The notes under the pieces: model-generated
What the model was told of the DNA's origin: nothing
The model's database searches: none
What the model saw: the letters and a program-made list of their open reading frames with translations, nothing else
Translations under genes and position numbers: made by a program
Origin: Actinomycetota bacterium
Lineage (GTDB): Bacteria > Actinomycetota > Actinomycetes > S36-B12
Length of the DNA: 64,000 nucleotides
Reading direction: 5' to 3'
Assembly: GCA_016717115.1 (NCBI GenBank)
Contig: JADKGE010000007.1
Coordinates: 1-64,000, forward strand
In this document: one piece after another, positions 24,999 to 33,627 of the stretch
Numbering within the stretch: the stretch's first letter is position 1
Layout: every line of letters begins with the position of its first letter

Positions 24999-27377
24999 GT
25001 GGCTATCGACGTTGCTGCCACCGAGCACATCGACCCTCCGAGGGCGCGTCGGCGACAGTGGGGATCGGAACGCCCCCGTCCGCCGCTGCCGGCGATGCCC
25101 AGGCCCGCCAGCCACACGGCCACGTGGATGGGTGGCTTCGCGATCGCGGCGACCATCGCCTTGTGGCTGACGTACATCCTGCGCACCGTCGTGGCCGAGT
25201 TCATCGACTTCGGCATCCACGACAGCAAGTTCATCGCCCAGACCATCTCCTACGTCATCGTCATGACGTTCCTGACCTTCTCGGCCCTGATGTACCTCCT
25301 TGCGCGCCAGGGATCGATGTACCGCACGCGCACGCACGTGAGAGTTCCGCGAGCCGAGATCGACGCCCACTTCGCCGCCGTCAACCCCTCCATCACCGTG
25401 CTCATCCCCTCCTACCGTGAGGACCCGGAGGTCGTGCGGGCCACGCTGCTCTCGGCCGCCCTCCAGGAGTTCCCGTGCATGCGGATCGTGCTGCTCATCG
25501 ACGATCCGCCCAACCCGACCGAACCGGAGGCCATCGAGGGGCTTGCGGGCTGCCGTGCCCTCCCCGGAGAAGTCACCGAGTTGCTGGCGGAGCCTCGTGA
25601 TCGCTTCGTCGCCGCCATGGCCGCCCACGAACGCGCGTCCGTCGACGAGGCGGCGGGCTCGCCGGCCGCGCTGCGCGGCGTCGCCATCGACTTCGCATGG
25701 GCCGCCGACTGGCTGAGCGCGCAGGCGGCGGCGTATCCGAGGACCTCGAACGCGGACGAGTTCGTCGCGGATGAGGTGCTCGGTGCCTTGGGCGGTGACT
25801 TCGACGTCACCTCGAAGGCGCTGTTCGCCGCCCTGGACGAGGGTGCGATGGTGCCCGCGGAGCGGATCTCCCAGCTGTACCGCCGGCTCATCTGGACCTT
25901 CAGCGCGACGCTGACGTCCTTCGAGCGCAAGACGTTCGCCCACCTACCCCACGACGCCAACAAGGCGATGAACCTGAACGCGTACATCGGGCTGATGGGG
26001 CACGACTATGCGGTTCTCGACACGAGGGTGGGCCTCATCCTGCGCGAGACGGATGTGCAGCCGACCCTCCACGTCCCCGACTCGGACTACCTGCTCACCC
26101 TGGATGCCGACAGCGTGCTGCTCCGCGAGTACTGCCTTCGGCTCGCGTACCACCTTGCGCTGCCGGGCAACGAGCGGATCGCCGTCATCCAGACCCCGTA
26201 CTCGGCCTTCCGGGGGGCACCCACGCGACTGGAGCGCATCGCCGGAGCCACCACCGACATCCAGCACGTCGTGCATCAGGGTCTGACGTACTACAACTCC
26301 ACGTTCTGGGTCGGCGCTAACGCCATCATCCGCAAGGTCGCGCTCAATGACATCGAGGAGGTCTCGTACGTCGATGGCTACGAGGTCCGCAGGTACGTGC
26401 AGGACCGAACCGTCATCGAGGACACCGAGTCGAGCATCGACCTCGTCGCCCACGGCTGGTCGCTCTACAACTACCCCGAGCGACTGAGCTACAGCGCCAC
26501 GCCGCCGGACTTCGGGTCGCTCGTCGTGCAGCGCGCGCGCTGGGCCAACGGCGGCCTGCTGATCATGCCGAAGTTCTGGCGGTACATCCGGCGCGAGCGC
26601 AAGGCCGGTCACAAGGTCAAGCGCACCCAGGTGTGGCTGAGGTTCAACTACATGGCATCCATCGCCTGGTCGAGCCTGGGCCTGGTCTTCCTGCTGCTGT
26701 TCCCGTACAACAGCCAACTGCTCAGCCCCATCATCCTTGCTGCCGCGCTGCCGTACTTCCTCGCGATGTCGTACGACTTCCACCGCCTCGGCTACAAGCG
26801 GTCCGACGTGTTCCGGGTGTACGGCTTCAATCTCATCCTGCTGTCGGTCAACCTGGCCGGAACTTTCAAGTCGCTGCAGCAGGCGGCAGCGAAGTCGAAG
26901 ATCGCGTTCGCGCGAACGCCCAAGGTCAAGGACCGGACGGCGTCACCTGCCCTGTTCGTGCTGTCGGCCTACCTCATCGCCGCCTTCTCGTTCTACACGC
27001 TGCAGAACGACGTCGTGAGCGAGAACTGGAGCAACGCCGTGTTCGCCGGCTTCAACGGCCTGCTCACGACCTACTCGATCATCGCCTTCATCGGCCTTCG
27101 GAACTCGATCGTCGACGTCGCGGTGGGCATGGCCCACTGGGTGCGCGTCCCCGTGCTGCCCGACGTGGCAGCAGCGAGCGATCCCGCGGTCGATGCCCCC
27201 GACGGCGACACCGTCGACGGAGCCGTGCATCCGGGAATCGACTGGGAGGCCGTGCTGTTCTTCGGCCCCGGCACGCAGACCCCCGAGCCCGGCGTCGAAC
27301 GAATCTCCGATCCCAGCACGCGTGGACCCAGGCGCGGAGATACCCGGTCGCGGCATCGCGGGGAGGCGTCGTCATGA
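24999..27377 (+). CDS. Processive family 2 glycosyltransferase (membrane)
   Basis: This inner-membrane protein has two N-terminal helices (ATWMGGFAIAATIALWLTYIL and a second near TISYVIVMTFLTF), a large cytosolic GT2 domain and four or five C-terminal helices. Catalytic marks are VLIPSYREDPE, LTLDADSVL (DxD), VIEDTESSIDL (TED-like) and QRARWANGG (QxxRW), the set found in processive synthases of cellulose, hyaluronan and chitin. A helical insert of about 150 residues lies between the first strand and DxD. The start is uncertain: GTG 24999 is used here, ATG 25095 is possible. Its stop overlaps the GH18 start (ATGA), so polymer making and trimming are coupled. Confidence 0.85.
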   Translation: MAIDVAATEHIDPPRARRRQWGSERPRPPLPAMPRPASHTATWMGGFAIAATIALWLTYILRTVVAEFIDFGIHDSKFIAQTISYVIVMTFLTFSALMYLLARQGSMYRTRTHVRVPRAEIDAHFAAVNPSITVLIPSYREDPEVVRATLLSAALQEFPCMRIVLLIDDPPNPTEPEAIEGLAGCRALPGEVTELLAEPRDRFVAAMAAHERASVDEAAGSPAALRGVAIDFAWAADWLSAQAAAYPRTSNADEFVADEVLGALGGDFDVTSKALFAALDEGAMVPAERISQLYRRLIWTFSATLTSFERKTFAHLPHDANKAMNLNAYIGLMGHDYAVLDTRVGLILRETDVQPTLHVPDSDYLLTLDADSVLLREYCLRLAYHLALPGNERIAVIQTPYSAFRGAPTRLERIAGATTDIQHVVHQGLTYYNSTFWVGANAIIRKVALNDIEEVSYVDGYEVRRYVQDRTVIEDTESSIDLVAHGWSLYNYPERLSYSATPPDFGSLVVQRARWANGGLLIMPKFWRYIRRERKAGHKVKRTQVWLRFNYMASIAWSSLGLVFLLLFPYNSQLLSPIILAAALPYFLAMSYDFHRLGYKRSDVFRVYGFNLILLSVNLAGTFKSLQQAAAKSKIAFARTPKVKDRTASPALFVLSAYLIAAFSFYTLQNDVVSENWSNAVFAGFNGLLTTYSIIAFIGLRNSIVDVAVGMAHWVRVPVLPDVAAASDPAVDAPDGDTVDGAVHPGIDWEAVLFFGPGTQTPEPGVERISDPSTRGPRRGDTRSRHRGEASS

Positions 27378-28915
27378 GCAAGCAGCCGAAGACCACTCGG
27401 GTGTCGCCGCTGCGTGTGGGCGTGCTCCTCGTCGTATCCCTCGCCGTGATCGGCGCGTTCGTGTACTTCATCCGGCCCGTGGTGATCCAGGCCTCGGCAC
27501 CCGGACCCACCAACTTCGCGGGGTACGTCGACGTGACCCTGACGCCGGCCTATCCGTTCGAGACCCCACCCGGTCCGTTCCAGCAGGACGTCATCCTCGC
27601 CTTCATCGTGGCCGGCCGCGACGCGCCGTGCACTCCGACGTGGGGAACCTTCTACACCCTCGACGAAGCGGCCAGCGATCTCCAGATCGAGCGACGGATC
27701 TCCCAGCTGAGGCTCACCGGCGGGCAGGCTCGCGTCTCGTTCGGCGGCCAGCTCAACGACGAACTGAGCACGACGTGCACCGATCCTGGGGCGCTCGCGG
27801 ATGCCTACGAGTCCGTGATCGACCGCTACGAACTCGCCACCATCGACCTCGACATCGAGGGCGTTGCCTTGGACGACGCCGCTGCAGGTGCGCGCCGCGC
27901 CGCAGCGATCAAGACGGTGCAGGATCGGGCGGTCGCAGACGGGCGCACACTGTCCGTCTGGCTCACGCTCCCGGTGGACACGGCCGGGCTCACCGACTCT
28001 GGTCGGGCTGCGGTCACGTCCATGGTTGCCGCCGGCGTCGAGGTGTCCGGAGTGAACGGCATGACGATGAACTTCGGCGGCTCCAAGGCGCCCCAGGAGT
28101 CGATGGGTGACGCTGTCACCCGGGCAGCGAAGGCGCTGCACGGACAGCTCTGGACGGTGTTCGGCAGTGCGGATCGCTCGTTCGACAGCACGAGGGCATG
28201 GGGCAAGGTCGGCATCACCCCGATGATCGGCCAGAACGACACGCCGGGTGAGGTGTTCACCCTCGACGACGCGAGTCAGGTGAACGGCTTCGCCCGCGAC
28301 AACGGCGTGGGCCTCGTGTCCATGTGGGACCTGAATCGCGATGCCACCTGCGGTCACCCGCTGCCGATCGTGCTCACTGTCGTCCAGAACACGTGCAGCG
28401 GGGTGGACCAGGGCGGTGTCTCGTTCGCCGACGTGCTGGGCGCCCAGACCGACGAGAACGCCTTCGTGGGTTCGTCGCCCTCCGCTGTGCAGCCGACGCC
28501 GAGCGCGAGCCCGACAGCGACGTCGCCCACCGTGGTCGACGATCCGGCGACGAGTCCGTTCGCCATCTGGGATCCGCTCGGCACCTACCCGGCGGGCACC
28601 AAGGTCGTCTGGAAGAAGCAGGTCTACCAGGCGAAGTACTGGACGTCCGGCTTCGCCCCGGACACCCCGGTGGCGTCCGCTTACGACACCCCCTGGACCC
28701 TCATCGGTCCGGTGCTGCCCGGTGACACGCCCGCACCGCCTCCCACCATGGCGCCGAACACATACGACCAGTGGAATGCGAGCACCCCCTATCTCGCCGG
28801 CTCCCGGGTGCAGGTCGGACTCGTGCCCTACGAGGCCAAGTGGTGGACGCAGGGCCAGCGACCCGGGGACACCTTCTCCGGGGGTTCGCCCTGGGTGCTG
28901 GTCTACCCGTCATGA
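27374..28915 (+). CDS. GH18 glycosidase with two C-terminal carbohydrate-binding modules
   Basis: The 513-residue protein is anchored by an N-terminal helix (about residues 14-36) with the rest outside. The catalytic domain is GH18 chitinase-like, with IDLDIEG matching the DxDxE motif, VSFGGQLN upstream, and GITPMIGQND and VSMWDLNRD downstream. A Pro/Thr/Ser linker leads to two modules of the CBM5/12 type (YPAGTKVVWKKQVYQAKYWT and YLAGSRVQVGLVPYEAKWWT). Family members cut beta-1,4 GlcNAc linkages or merely bind. It begins inside the stop of the GT2 gene, which suggests a hydrolase matched to that synthase's polymer. Confidence 0.88.
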   Translation: MSKQPKTTRVSPLRVGVLLVVSLAVIGAFVYFIRPVVIQASAPGPTNFAGYVDVTLTPAYPFETPPGPFQQDVILAFIVAGRDAPCTPTWGTFYTLDEAASDLQIERRISQLRLTGGQARVSFGGQLNDELSTTCTDPGALADAYESVIDRYELATIDLDIEGVALDDAAAGARRAAAIKTVQDRAVADGRTLSVWLTLPVDTAGLTDSGRAAVTSMVAAGVEVSGVNGMTMNFGGSKAPQESMGDAVTRAAKALHGQLWTVFGSADRSFDSTRAWGKVGITPMIGQNDTPGEVFTLDDASQVNGFARDNGVGLVSMWDLNRDATCGHPLPIVLTVVQNTCSGVDQGGVSFADVLGAQTDENAFVGSSPSAVQPTPSASPTATSPTVVDDPATSPFAIWDPLGTYPAGTKVVWKKQVYQAKYWTSGFAPDTPVASAYDTPWTLIGPVLPGDTPAPPPTMAPNTYDQWNASTPYLAGSRVQVGLVPYEAKWWTQGQRPGDTFSGGSPWVLVYPS

Positions 28916-29055
28916 CGCTCGTCCTCGTCCTCGCCGCGGACGGTCTTCTCCAGTGCGCCTGCCCGTCGAGGCAGACCGAGGTCCCGGACGGGCACAGCCG
29001 CGGGGAGGACCTCGACGGCGACGGACTATCGTCGGGCGACGAGCCTGGCGGGTGA
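28912..29055 (+). CDS. Possible small protein downstream of GH18
   Basis: A 47-codon frame starts in an ATGA overlap with the GH18 stop, the same coupling seen one gene earlier. It encodes a short hydrophobic start (MTLVLVLAADGLLQCAC) and an acidic tail with DLDGDGLSSGDE, a loop like the calcium-binding repeats of dockerin or thrombospondin type 3. No homologous family was recognised and the length is marginal, so expression is uncertain. Confidence 0.35.
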   Translation: MTLVLVLAADGLLQCACPSRQTEVPDGHSRGEDLDGDGLSSGDEPGG

Positions 29056-29092
29056 CGACAGGCGCAGGCAGTACCGGGCGGGGGGAGTGACC

Positions 29093-29626
29093 ATGGGAAT
29101 CATCCAAGAGCTCCGCTTTGTGGCCCCGTTGCCCAACCCGCCGCAGCGTGCGGTGCAGGCAGTGGCCGAGACCAAGGCGGGGTCATGGTTCCTGCAGCGC
29201 ACGATGTACCGCCTCGACCGACCGCTCCATCGTTGGACCGATGGTCGCGTCACGCTGCCCGGCCTGCTCACCGGCCTGCCCGTCATCCTCCTCACCACGA
29301 CGGGCGCGAAGTCTGGCCTCACACGCACGATGCCGGTGGGCGCGTTTCCCGTCGGCGGGGACCTTGCCGTGCTCGGCACGAACTTCGCCCAGCCGACCGC
29401 CCCGGCCTGGGTCTTCAACCTGGAGGCCGACCCCAAGGCCCAGGTGACGTTCCGGGACCGCACCGTCGATGCAGTAGCGAGGGTCGCCACCGACGACGAG
29501 CGTGAGCACGCGTGGGCCGTCGCGATCTCCTACTACCGGGGGTTCAAGGCCTACCGGCTGCGCATCACCGACCGGCAGGTGCGGATCTTCATTCTCGAAT
29601 CCGCATCCACCGGAGGCGCGGAGTAG
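29093..29626 (+). CDS. Deazaflavin (F420)-dependent nitroreductase family protein
   Basis: The 177-residue protein belongs to the Ddn-like family of split-barrel F420H2-dependent reductases. Typical features are LPVILLTTTGAKSGLTRTMPV, in which the TGAKSG stretch binds the cofactor phosphate, and APAWVFNLEADPKAQV followed by a short C-terminal strand region. Members reduce quinones, nitro compounds or other acceptors; the substrate is unknown. ATG 29093 is preferred over GTG 29087 because a G-rich ribosome site (GGGGGAG) then has proper spacing. It implies that the organism makes F420. Confidence 0.9.
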   Translation: MGIIQELRFVAPLPNPPQRAVQAVAETKAGSWFLQRTMYRLDRPLHRWTDGRVTLPGLLTGLPVILLTTTGAKSGLTRTMPVGAFPVGGDLAVLGTNFAQPTAPAWVFNLEADPKAQVTFRDRTVDAVARVATDDEREHAWAVAISYYRGFKAYRLRITDRQVRIFILESASTGGAE

Positions 29627-29683
29627 CGTCGTTGATGCACCGGCACCGCTGGTGGAGGCGGTGCATGCCCTTAGGGGTGGCCC

Positions 29684-30315
29684 ATGTTCGCTGCGTTCCA
29701 TCCGCCCGGCATCCGCATCGCCCTGGCCGCGGTCGTCGCCGTTGCCGTCCTCGCGTCGCCCGCGGCTCGCGCCGACGATGCCGTCGTCACGACACCGCTG
29801 GCCCCCTCGCAGGTGCGCGCCGAGGAGGTCTCGCTCGAGGCCGTCGCCGGCGCGATCCTGACGTCCCAGGAGGCGGCGGGCCTTCTCCTCCTGCCTTACC
29901 CGGACGGCTGGACCTCGTCGATGCTGACCGCCGGGCGGACGGGGGTCACGTCGACGGGAGCGTCGTCCTGACCCACCGGCGGTCGACCTCGCTCTATGAG
30001 ACGTTCTTCCCGCGCATCGAGATGTGGGGGACCACGAACACGGCCGCGCGCAAGTGGGCGGACATGAACGACGTGAGTGCGAAGGCCGCCGACGCCAGAG
30101 TTCTCACCGACCGGCGTGACCGCTTCGCCGTGTACCGCGAGCCGAAGCCGCGTAGCCGCAGCGTGACGGCGAGCCTGCTCCTCGGCTCGTGGGCGTCGTA
30201 CGGGGGCTGCTTCACCAATGACCCCAAGGTCAGCGTGGGAGAACTCAGCACCTGCGCCTGGCGGCTGGCGAAGGGCCAGCGGTGGAAGGCGGCGAGGACT
30301 CTGAGCCTGACCTGA
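29684..30315 (+). pseudogene. Secreted protein of unknown function, frameshifted
   Basis: The first 96 codons (29684-29971) encode a signal peptide (cleavage likely after ARA-DDA) and the start of a mature domain ending near LLPYPDGWTSSMLT. Coding signal then continues, with G/C-ending codons, in another frame from about 29930 to the stop at 30315 (DGSVVLTHRRSTSLYETFFP, later SYGGCFTNDPKV and ELSTCAWRLAKGQRWK). Joining the frames gives a secreted protein of about 210 residues with two Cys. A single indel between 29920 and 29970 explains the break; assembly error or real mutation cannot be told apart. No family was recognised. Confidence 0.6.
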
Positions 30316-30331
30316 CCGGCCCGGCGGGTCC

Positions 30332-30823
30332 TCAGCCCCTGGACTCGGGATTCTGGGATGAATGATGGGTCGCGATGAGCCAGCGTCCGTCGCGGTTCTC
30401 GAACACGAATGTGAAGCGCGCGGGGACGGTGACGGTCGTCCCGTCCGATGACCGGTAGGTGAAGGTGTAGAGCCCGGTCGCGTAGCCCAGGGCACCGTCG
30501 CGGGCCGATGTGAGGCGCTGGGTGCTGACGGCCAGCGAGTCCTTGCAGGAGAGCTCGTCGAAGTACTCGGTGATGGCGGGTCGACCCTGGACGTACTCCT
30601 TGAAGGTCGCGAGGAGGATCGCGCGCTTCGTGTAGAGCGCGGCCACCTCGGTGCCGTCGCAGTCGGCTGCGTGCAGGGTCGAGACCCAGGCGGTGTACGC
30701 GCGGGCTATGGCAGGGGCGCCGGGCGCGGGGGCGGCGTGCGCGGGCGTCGAGGCAAGGGCAACGGACGCGGCGAGTGCCACGGCCACAAGCACCAGCCGC
30801 GATGTGGTGACTCGAGAACGCAT
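30332..30823 (-). CDS. Secreted SnoaL/CaMKII-association-domain-like protein
   Basis: The 163-residue product has a Sec signal peptide with an Ala-X-Ala end (PAHAAPA) and a single small alpha+beta barrel domain. AIARAYTAWVSTLHAADCDGTEVAALYTKRA, YVQGRPAITEYFDEL and ARFTFVFENRDGRWLIATHHSS follow the pattern of the calcium/calmodulin kinase II association (SnoaL-like) fold. Bacterial secreted members have unknown ligands. Two Cys (ADCDG, LSCKD) could bond. ATG 30823 is used; a GTG two codons earlier is possible. It is convergent with the frameshifted secreted gene. Confidence 0.82.
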   Translation of the reverse strand: MRSRVTTSRLVLVAVALAASVALASTPAHAAPAPGAPAIARAYTAWVSTLHAADCDGTEVAALYTKRAILLATFKEYVQGRPAITEYFDELSCKDSLAVSTQRLTSARDGALGYATGLYTFTYRSSDGTTVTVPARFTFVFENRDGRWLIATHHSSQNPESRG

Positions 30824-30936
30824 GGCCACGAAACTACCAGCGGTACCGGGCGTTCGGCTGAGCGAGGGAAAGGCGCAATAGCTGTCGTCGCTTGGTAGCG
30901 TCGGCCTCGTCGATCGCTCGGAGCGAAGGGACGGAC

Positions 30937-31329
30937 ATGACGTTCATGGAAGCTACCAGGAGCGTGTATTCCAACTACGCCACCTTCAAGGGACGTGCGT
31001 CACGCTCGGAGTTCTGGAAGTTCGTCGTCTTCATGGCGATCGTTCTGATGGTTCTGTACCTGCCGCTCATCGCAACCGGGGGAATGACAGGCGAACCGGG
31101 CAGTGGGCTGTCCATCCTCGTCACCGTGTCACTTCTTGCGGTGGGCATCTTCACCTTGGTGACCCTGCTGCCCTACCTGGCGGTGCTGGTGCGAAGGCTG
31201 CATGACACGGATCGCTCCGGCTGGTGGTACTGGATCGCCTTGGTCCCGTTCGTGGGCGGCGTGGTCCTGCTGGTCTTGTTGGCACTCTCAGGCACGCCGG
31301 GAGACAACCGGTTCGGTCCGGCAAACTAG
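30937..31329 (+). CDS. DUF805 family membrane protein
   Basis: The 130-residue protein has the DUF805 pattern: YATFKGRASRSEFWKFVVF before the first membrane helix, three to four helices, VRRLHDTDRSGWWYWIALVP before the last ones, and an end like GTPGDNRFGP. DUF805 proteins are common small inner-membrane proteins of unknown function. GAAGGGA lies upstream of the ATG. The integrative-element boundary begins 39 bp after the stop, so this is the last host gene before the island. Confidence 0.92.
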   Translation: MTFMEATRSVYSNYATFKGRASRSEFWKFVVFMAIVLMVLYLPLIATGGMTGEPGSGLSILVTVSLLAVGIFTLVTLLPYLAVLVRRLHDTDRSGWWYWIALVPFVGGVVLLVLLALSGTPGDNRFGPAN

Positions 31330-31367
31330 GGGATTCTCGCTGCTGACATCGACAGCCGATGTCACTG

Positions 31368-31410
31368 CACGAAAGCGCGCCCGGAGGGACTCGAACCCCC
31401 AACCGACAGG
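31368..31410 (-). repeat. Distal attachment site (displaced tRNA-Arg 3' end)
   Basis: These 43 bases are identical to 34051-34093. They correspond to the anticodon-stem 3' side through T-arm, acceptor stem and the bases just beyond. The bases on either side differ between copies, which sets the limits of the repeat. It is not a tRNA gene, because the 5' half is missing. Confidence 0.9.
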
Positions 31411-31498
31411 ATTCTCGATGGAGGTGCCCCAAGGCGCCCCCAGACTCCCTTGGAGCGTCAGGGAACGTGAGGGAACGTCGGGTTGCTTCGCAACAGTG

Positions 31499-31630
31499 CT
31501 ACACGGATTGCTCTATGCCGAGGGCGCGTTCGACAGCAGCTCCGGCTTCGAGCTGAAGCCTCGCAGTTACGTCGCTATAGGTCGACTCCGTGATCCGCGT
31601 TGACGATTGGCCCATCTGCGTCCCGATGTC
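31499..31630 (-). pseudogene. Tyrosine recombinase (integrase) C-terminal remnant
   Basis: Read on the minus strand, this segment gives SDIGTQMGQSSTRITESTYS and then DVTARLQLEAGAAVERALG before a TAG at 31501-31499. This matches the last block of phage-type integrases (LGHSSxxxTxxxYxHV), including the nucleophilic Tyr in ESTYSD. The usual His before SS is Gln here. The preceding sequence, toward the RsbRD-like gene, does not continue the domain, so the N-terminal four-fifths are lost. Its position 89 bp from the repeat copy fits the integrase of the element that entered the tRNA gene. Confidence 0.68.
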
Positions 31631-31690
31631 GCTGGTGATGATCCAGTCGGTATCAGTGCCCCGTCTTGTCCGAGGATCCTGCCGGCGATG

Positions 31691-32170
31691 TCAGTTCTGC
31701 ACGTACGGCTGGACCCCCGAACTAGCCCCACGGAACAGGGCGCTGAGATCCAGCGACGGCACATGGCGATGCGTCGCCAGGGAGACGTACGTGCGGGCGA
31801 GCGCATCCTTCGCGGTGCCGAACACAGTTCCGACCAGGCCGATCGACTCGACCATTTCGTCGGGGTCCGACGTGGCGACGACCCGCTGCCACATCAGCGC
31901 CTCGAGGGTGTTGAAAGCGGTCTGGACCTCGAACAGGTCGAAGCCGGCGCGGAACCGCTCCGCGGCGACGGCATCGGCGTACTGGATGACGGCGGCGAGT
32001 TCGCGATCGTCGATGGCAGCGACGACGAGGTCGAACAGGTCCTCGAACCTCTGCTTGGTGAAGGCATGGCCGGCGCCCTCGTAGTGGTGCAGTTCCAGCT
32101 CGTGTAGATCTGTCAGTGCCGCTTCGACCAGCTCGGATCGTGCGGCCGTCAGCAGTGCGTGCAGCCCCAT
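31691..32170 (-). CDS. RsbRD N-terminal-like (sensor globin-fold) protein
   Basis: The 159-residue, all-helical product resembles the stand-alone N-terminal domain of RsbR/RsbRD stressosome sensors: SELVEAALTDLHELELHHYE, RFEDLFDLVVAAIDDRELAA, AVAAERFRAGFDLFEVQTAF and LEALMWQRVV. It lacks the STAS domain of full RsbR proteins. A role in signalling or sigma-factor control is possible but not shown. GGAGG stands 7 bp upstream of ATG 32170, so it is probably expressed. It is the only intact gene of the integrative element and may be cargo or a late arrival. Confidence 0.6.
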   Translation of the reverse strand: MGLHALLTAARSELVEAALTDLHELELHHYEGAGHAFTKQRFEDLFDLVVAAIDDRELAAVIQYADAVAAERFRAGFDLFEVQTAFNTLEALMWQRVVATSDPDEMVESIGLVGTVFGTAKDALARTYVSLATHRHVPSLDLSALFRGASSGVQPYVQN

Positions 32171-32367
32171 GTGAACCTCCGTGTCGAGAGTACCCCGCGC
32201 CATCGCGGACCCGTCCCCGAGACGGCCCTCGTCGGCGTCAGGTGGATCACAATCGTCCGCTCGTCAGAGCAGGAGGCTGTGGACCAGACGGGTGATCCAG
32301 CGGCTGTGAGACAGCCCCGGACGCCGTGAGGGGATCGGGAGCTGCACTAGACGGTATGGGGTGACGG

Positions 32368-32448
32368 ACTGAGGCCTCACCCGCGAGTGTTCGTGGGTTG
32401 CCAGTGGATGGACCGCTGGTAGAGCCACAGTCGTGGGGAGGCCTCAGT
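32368..32448 (+). repeat. Inverted repeat ahead of the IS110-type transposase
   Basis: Arms 32368-32382 (actgaggcctcaccc) and 32434-32448 match in inverted orientation at 13 of 15 positions, with 51 bases between. The right arm contains the GGGGAGG ribosome site and runs into the transposase start. Folding of the transcript would hide that site, a plausible brake on translation from outside transcripts. IS110-group elements often carry structured non-coding ends, recently linked to guide RNAs in related elements; no such RNA was modelled here. Confidence 0.5.
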
Positions 32449-33523
32449 GATGTCCGAGCGTACTTTCGTTGGGCTGGACTGCACGCACGATCGACGGTCG
32501 CGTGCAGCATCGACGCGCAGACCGGTGAGATGCCGGGCGCGCCCGACGCCTGAGCTTGAGGATGTCTGGCGATGGCTGCAGGAGTTGCCCGGTCCAGTCG
32601 CGGTCGCGTACGAGGCCGGTCCGACGGGCTTCGGCCTGGCCCGGTTCCTGTCTGAGCGTCAGACACGGTGCGTGGTCGCGGCGCCGAGCAAGATCCTGCG
32701 GGCCTCGGGTGATCGGGTGAAGACCGATGCCCGGGATGCGCAACTGCTGGCGCGGCTGCTGCTGCACGGCGACCTGGTGCCGGTGACGGTCCCCAGCAGG
32801 CAGGCCGAGGCTGCGCGGACCTGGTCCGCGCCCGGGAGGACGCCCGCAGCGATCTGATGCGTGCCCCGGCACCGGTTGGGCAAGTTGCTGCTTCGCCAGG
32901 GCATCGTCTGGTCCGGCGGGGATGCATGGACCGGCAAGCATGACGCGTGGCTGCGCCGGCAGCGGTTCGACGACCCGGCGCGGCAGGTGGCGTTCGAGTC
33001 CGACTACGAGGCCGTCGCGAACATCGTCGCCCGGCGTGACCGGCTCGACGCGGCGATCGAGGCGGTGGCCGCCGACAGTGAGTTCACTGCCGTGGTCCGG
33101 CGGCTGGGCTGCCTGCGGGGATCTCCACCCTGACCGCGTTCGGACTGGCCGTGGAGATCGGTGACTGGCACCGGTTCACCGGGTCGAGCATCGGCGCGTT
33201 CGTCGGCCTGACTCCCAGCGAGTCGTCGTCGGGCGCATCGCGGTCGCTCGGCTCGATCACCAAGACCGGGAACACCCACGCCCGCCGACTGCTGGTCGAG
33301 GCCGCCTGGCACCACCGTCGCCAGAACCGGGCAGGCAAGGTGATGCTCGATCGCTGGCAGCACGCGCCGATGCCGGCACGGCTGCGCGGGCAGGAGGGCA
33401 ACGCCCGCCTGCACGCCCGTTGGCGGCGGTTCGACGAACGCGGTAAGCGGCCCACGATCGCGAACGTCGCCATCGCCCGCGAGCCTGGCCGGCTGGTGCT
33501 GGTCCCCGGCCGTCATGGACTGA
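32447..33523 (+). pseudogene. IS110/IS1111-type transposase, frameshifted
   Basis: The reading passes through three frames. FVGLDCTHDR holds the first DEDD acidic residue, AYEAGPTGFGLARFL the Glu, and KTDARDAQLLARLLLHGD the following Asp pair. The frame breaks near 32815, resumes at 32861 (LGKLLLRQGIVW, FESDYEAVANIVARRDRLD), breaks again near 33115, and continues with the C-terminal Ser-type block FVGLTPSESSSG...ITKTGNTHARRLLVEAAWH. One extra C near 33484 hides the normal end (RELAGWCWS). The gene is dead. No intact partner copy lies in the window. Confidence 0.85.
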
Positions 33524-33627
33524 CGGACACGACACGTTCGCCTCGATGCATGGCACCGGCCCGCAGCGCGAAGAGCAACCCGCGACAGGACTATGAGCAG
33601 CCAGCGATGGCCACGCTCGATCCCTAG

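Noticed and set aside
31371..31420. Apparent tRNA-Arg gene start on the left of the island
   Set aside because: Only the 3' half is present, with no D arm or anticodon loop; it is the displaced attachment copy.
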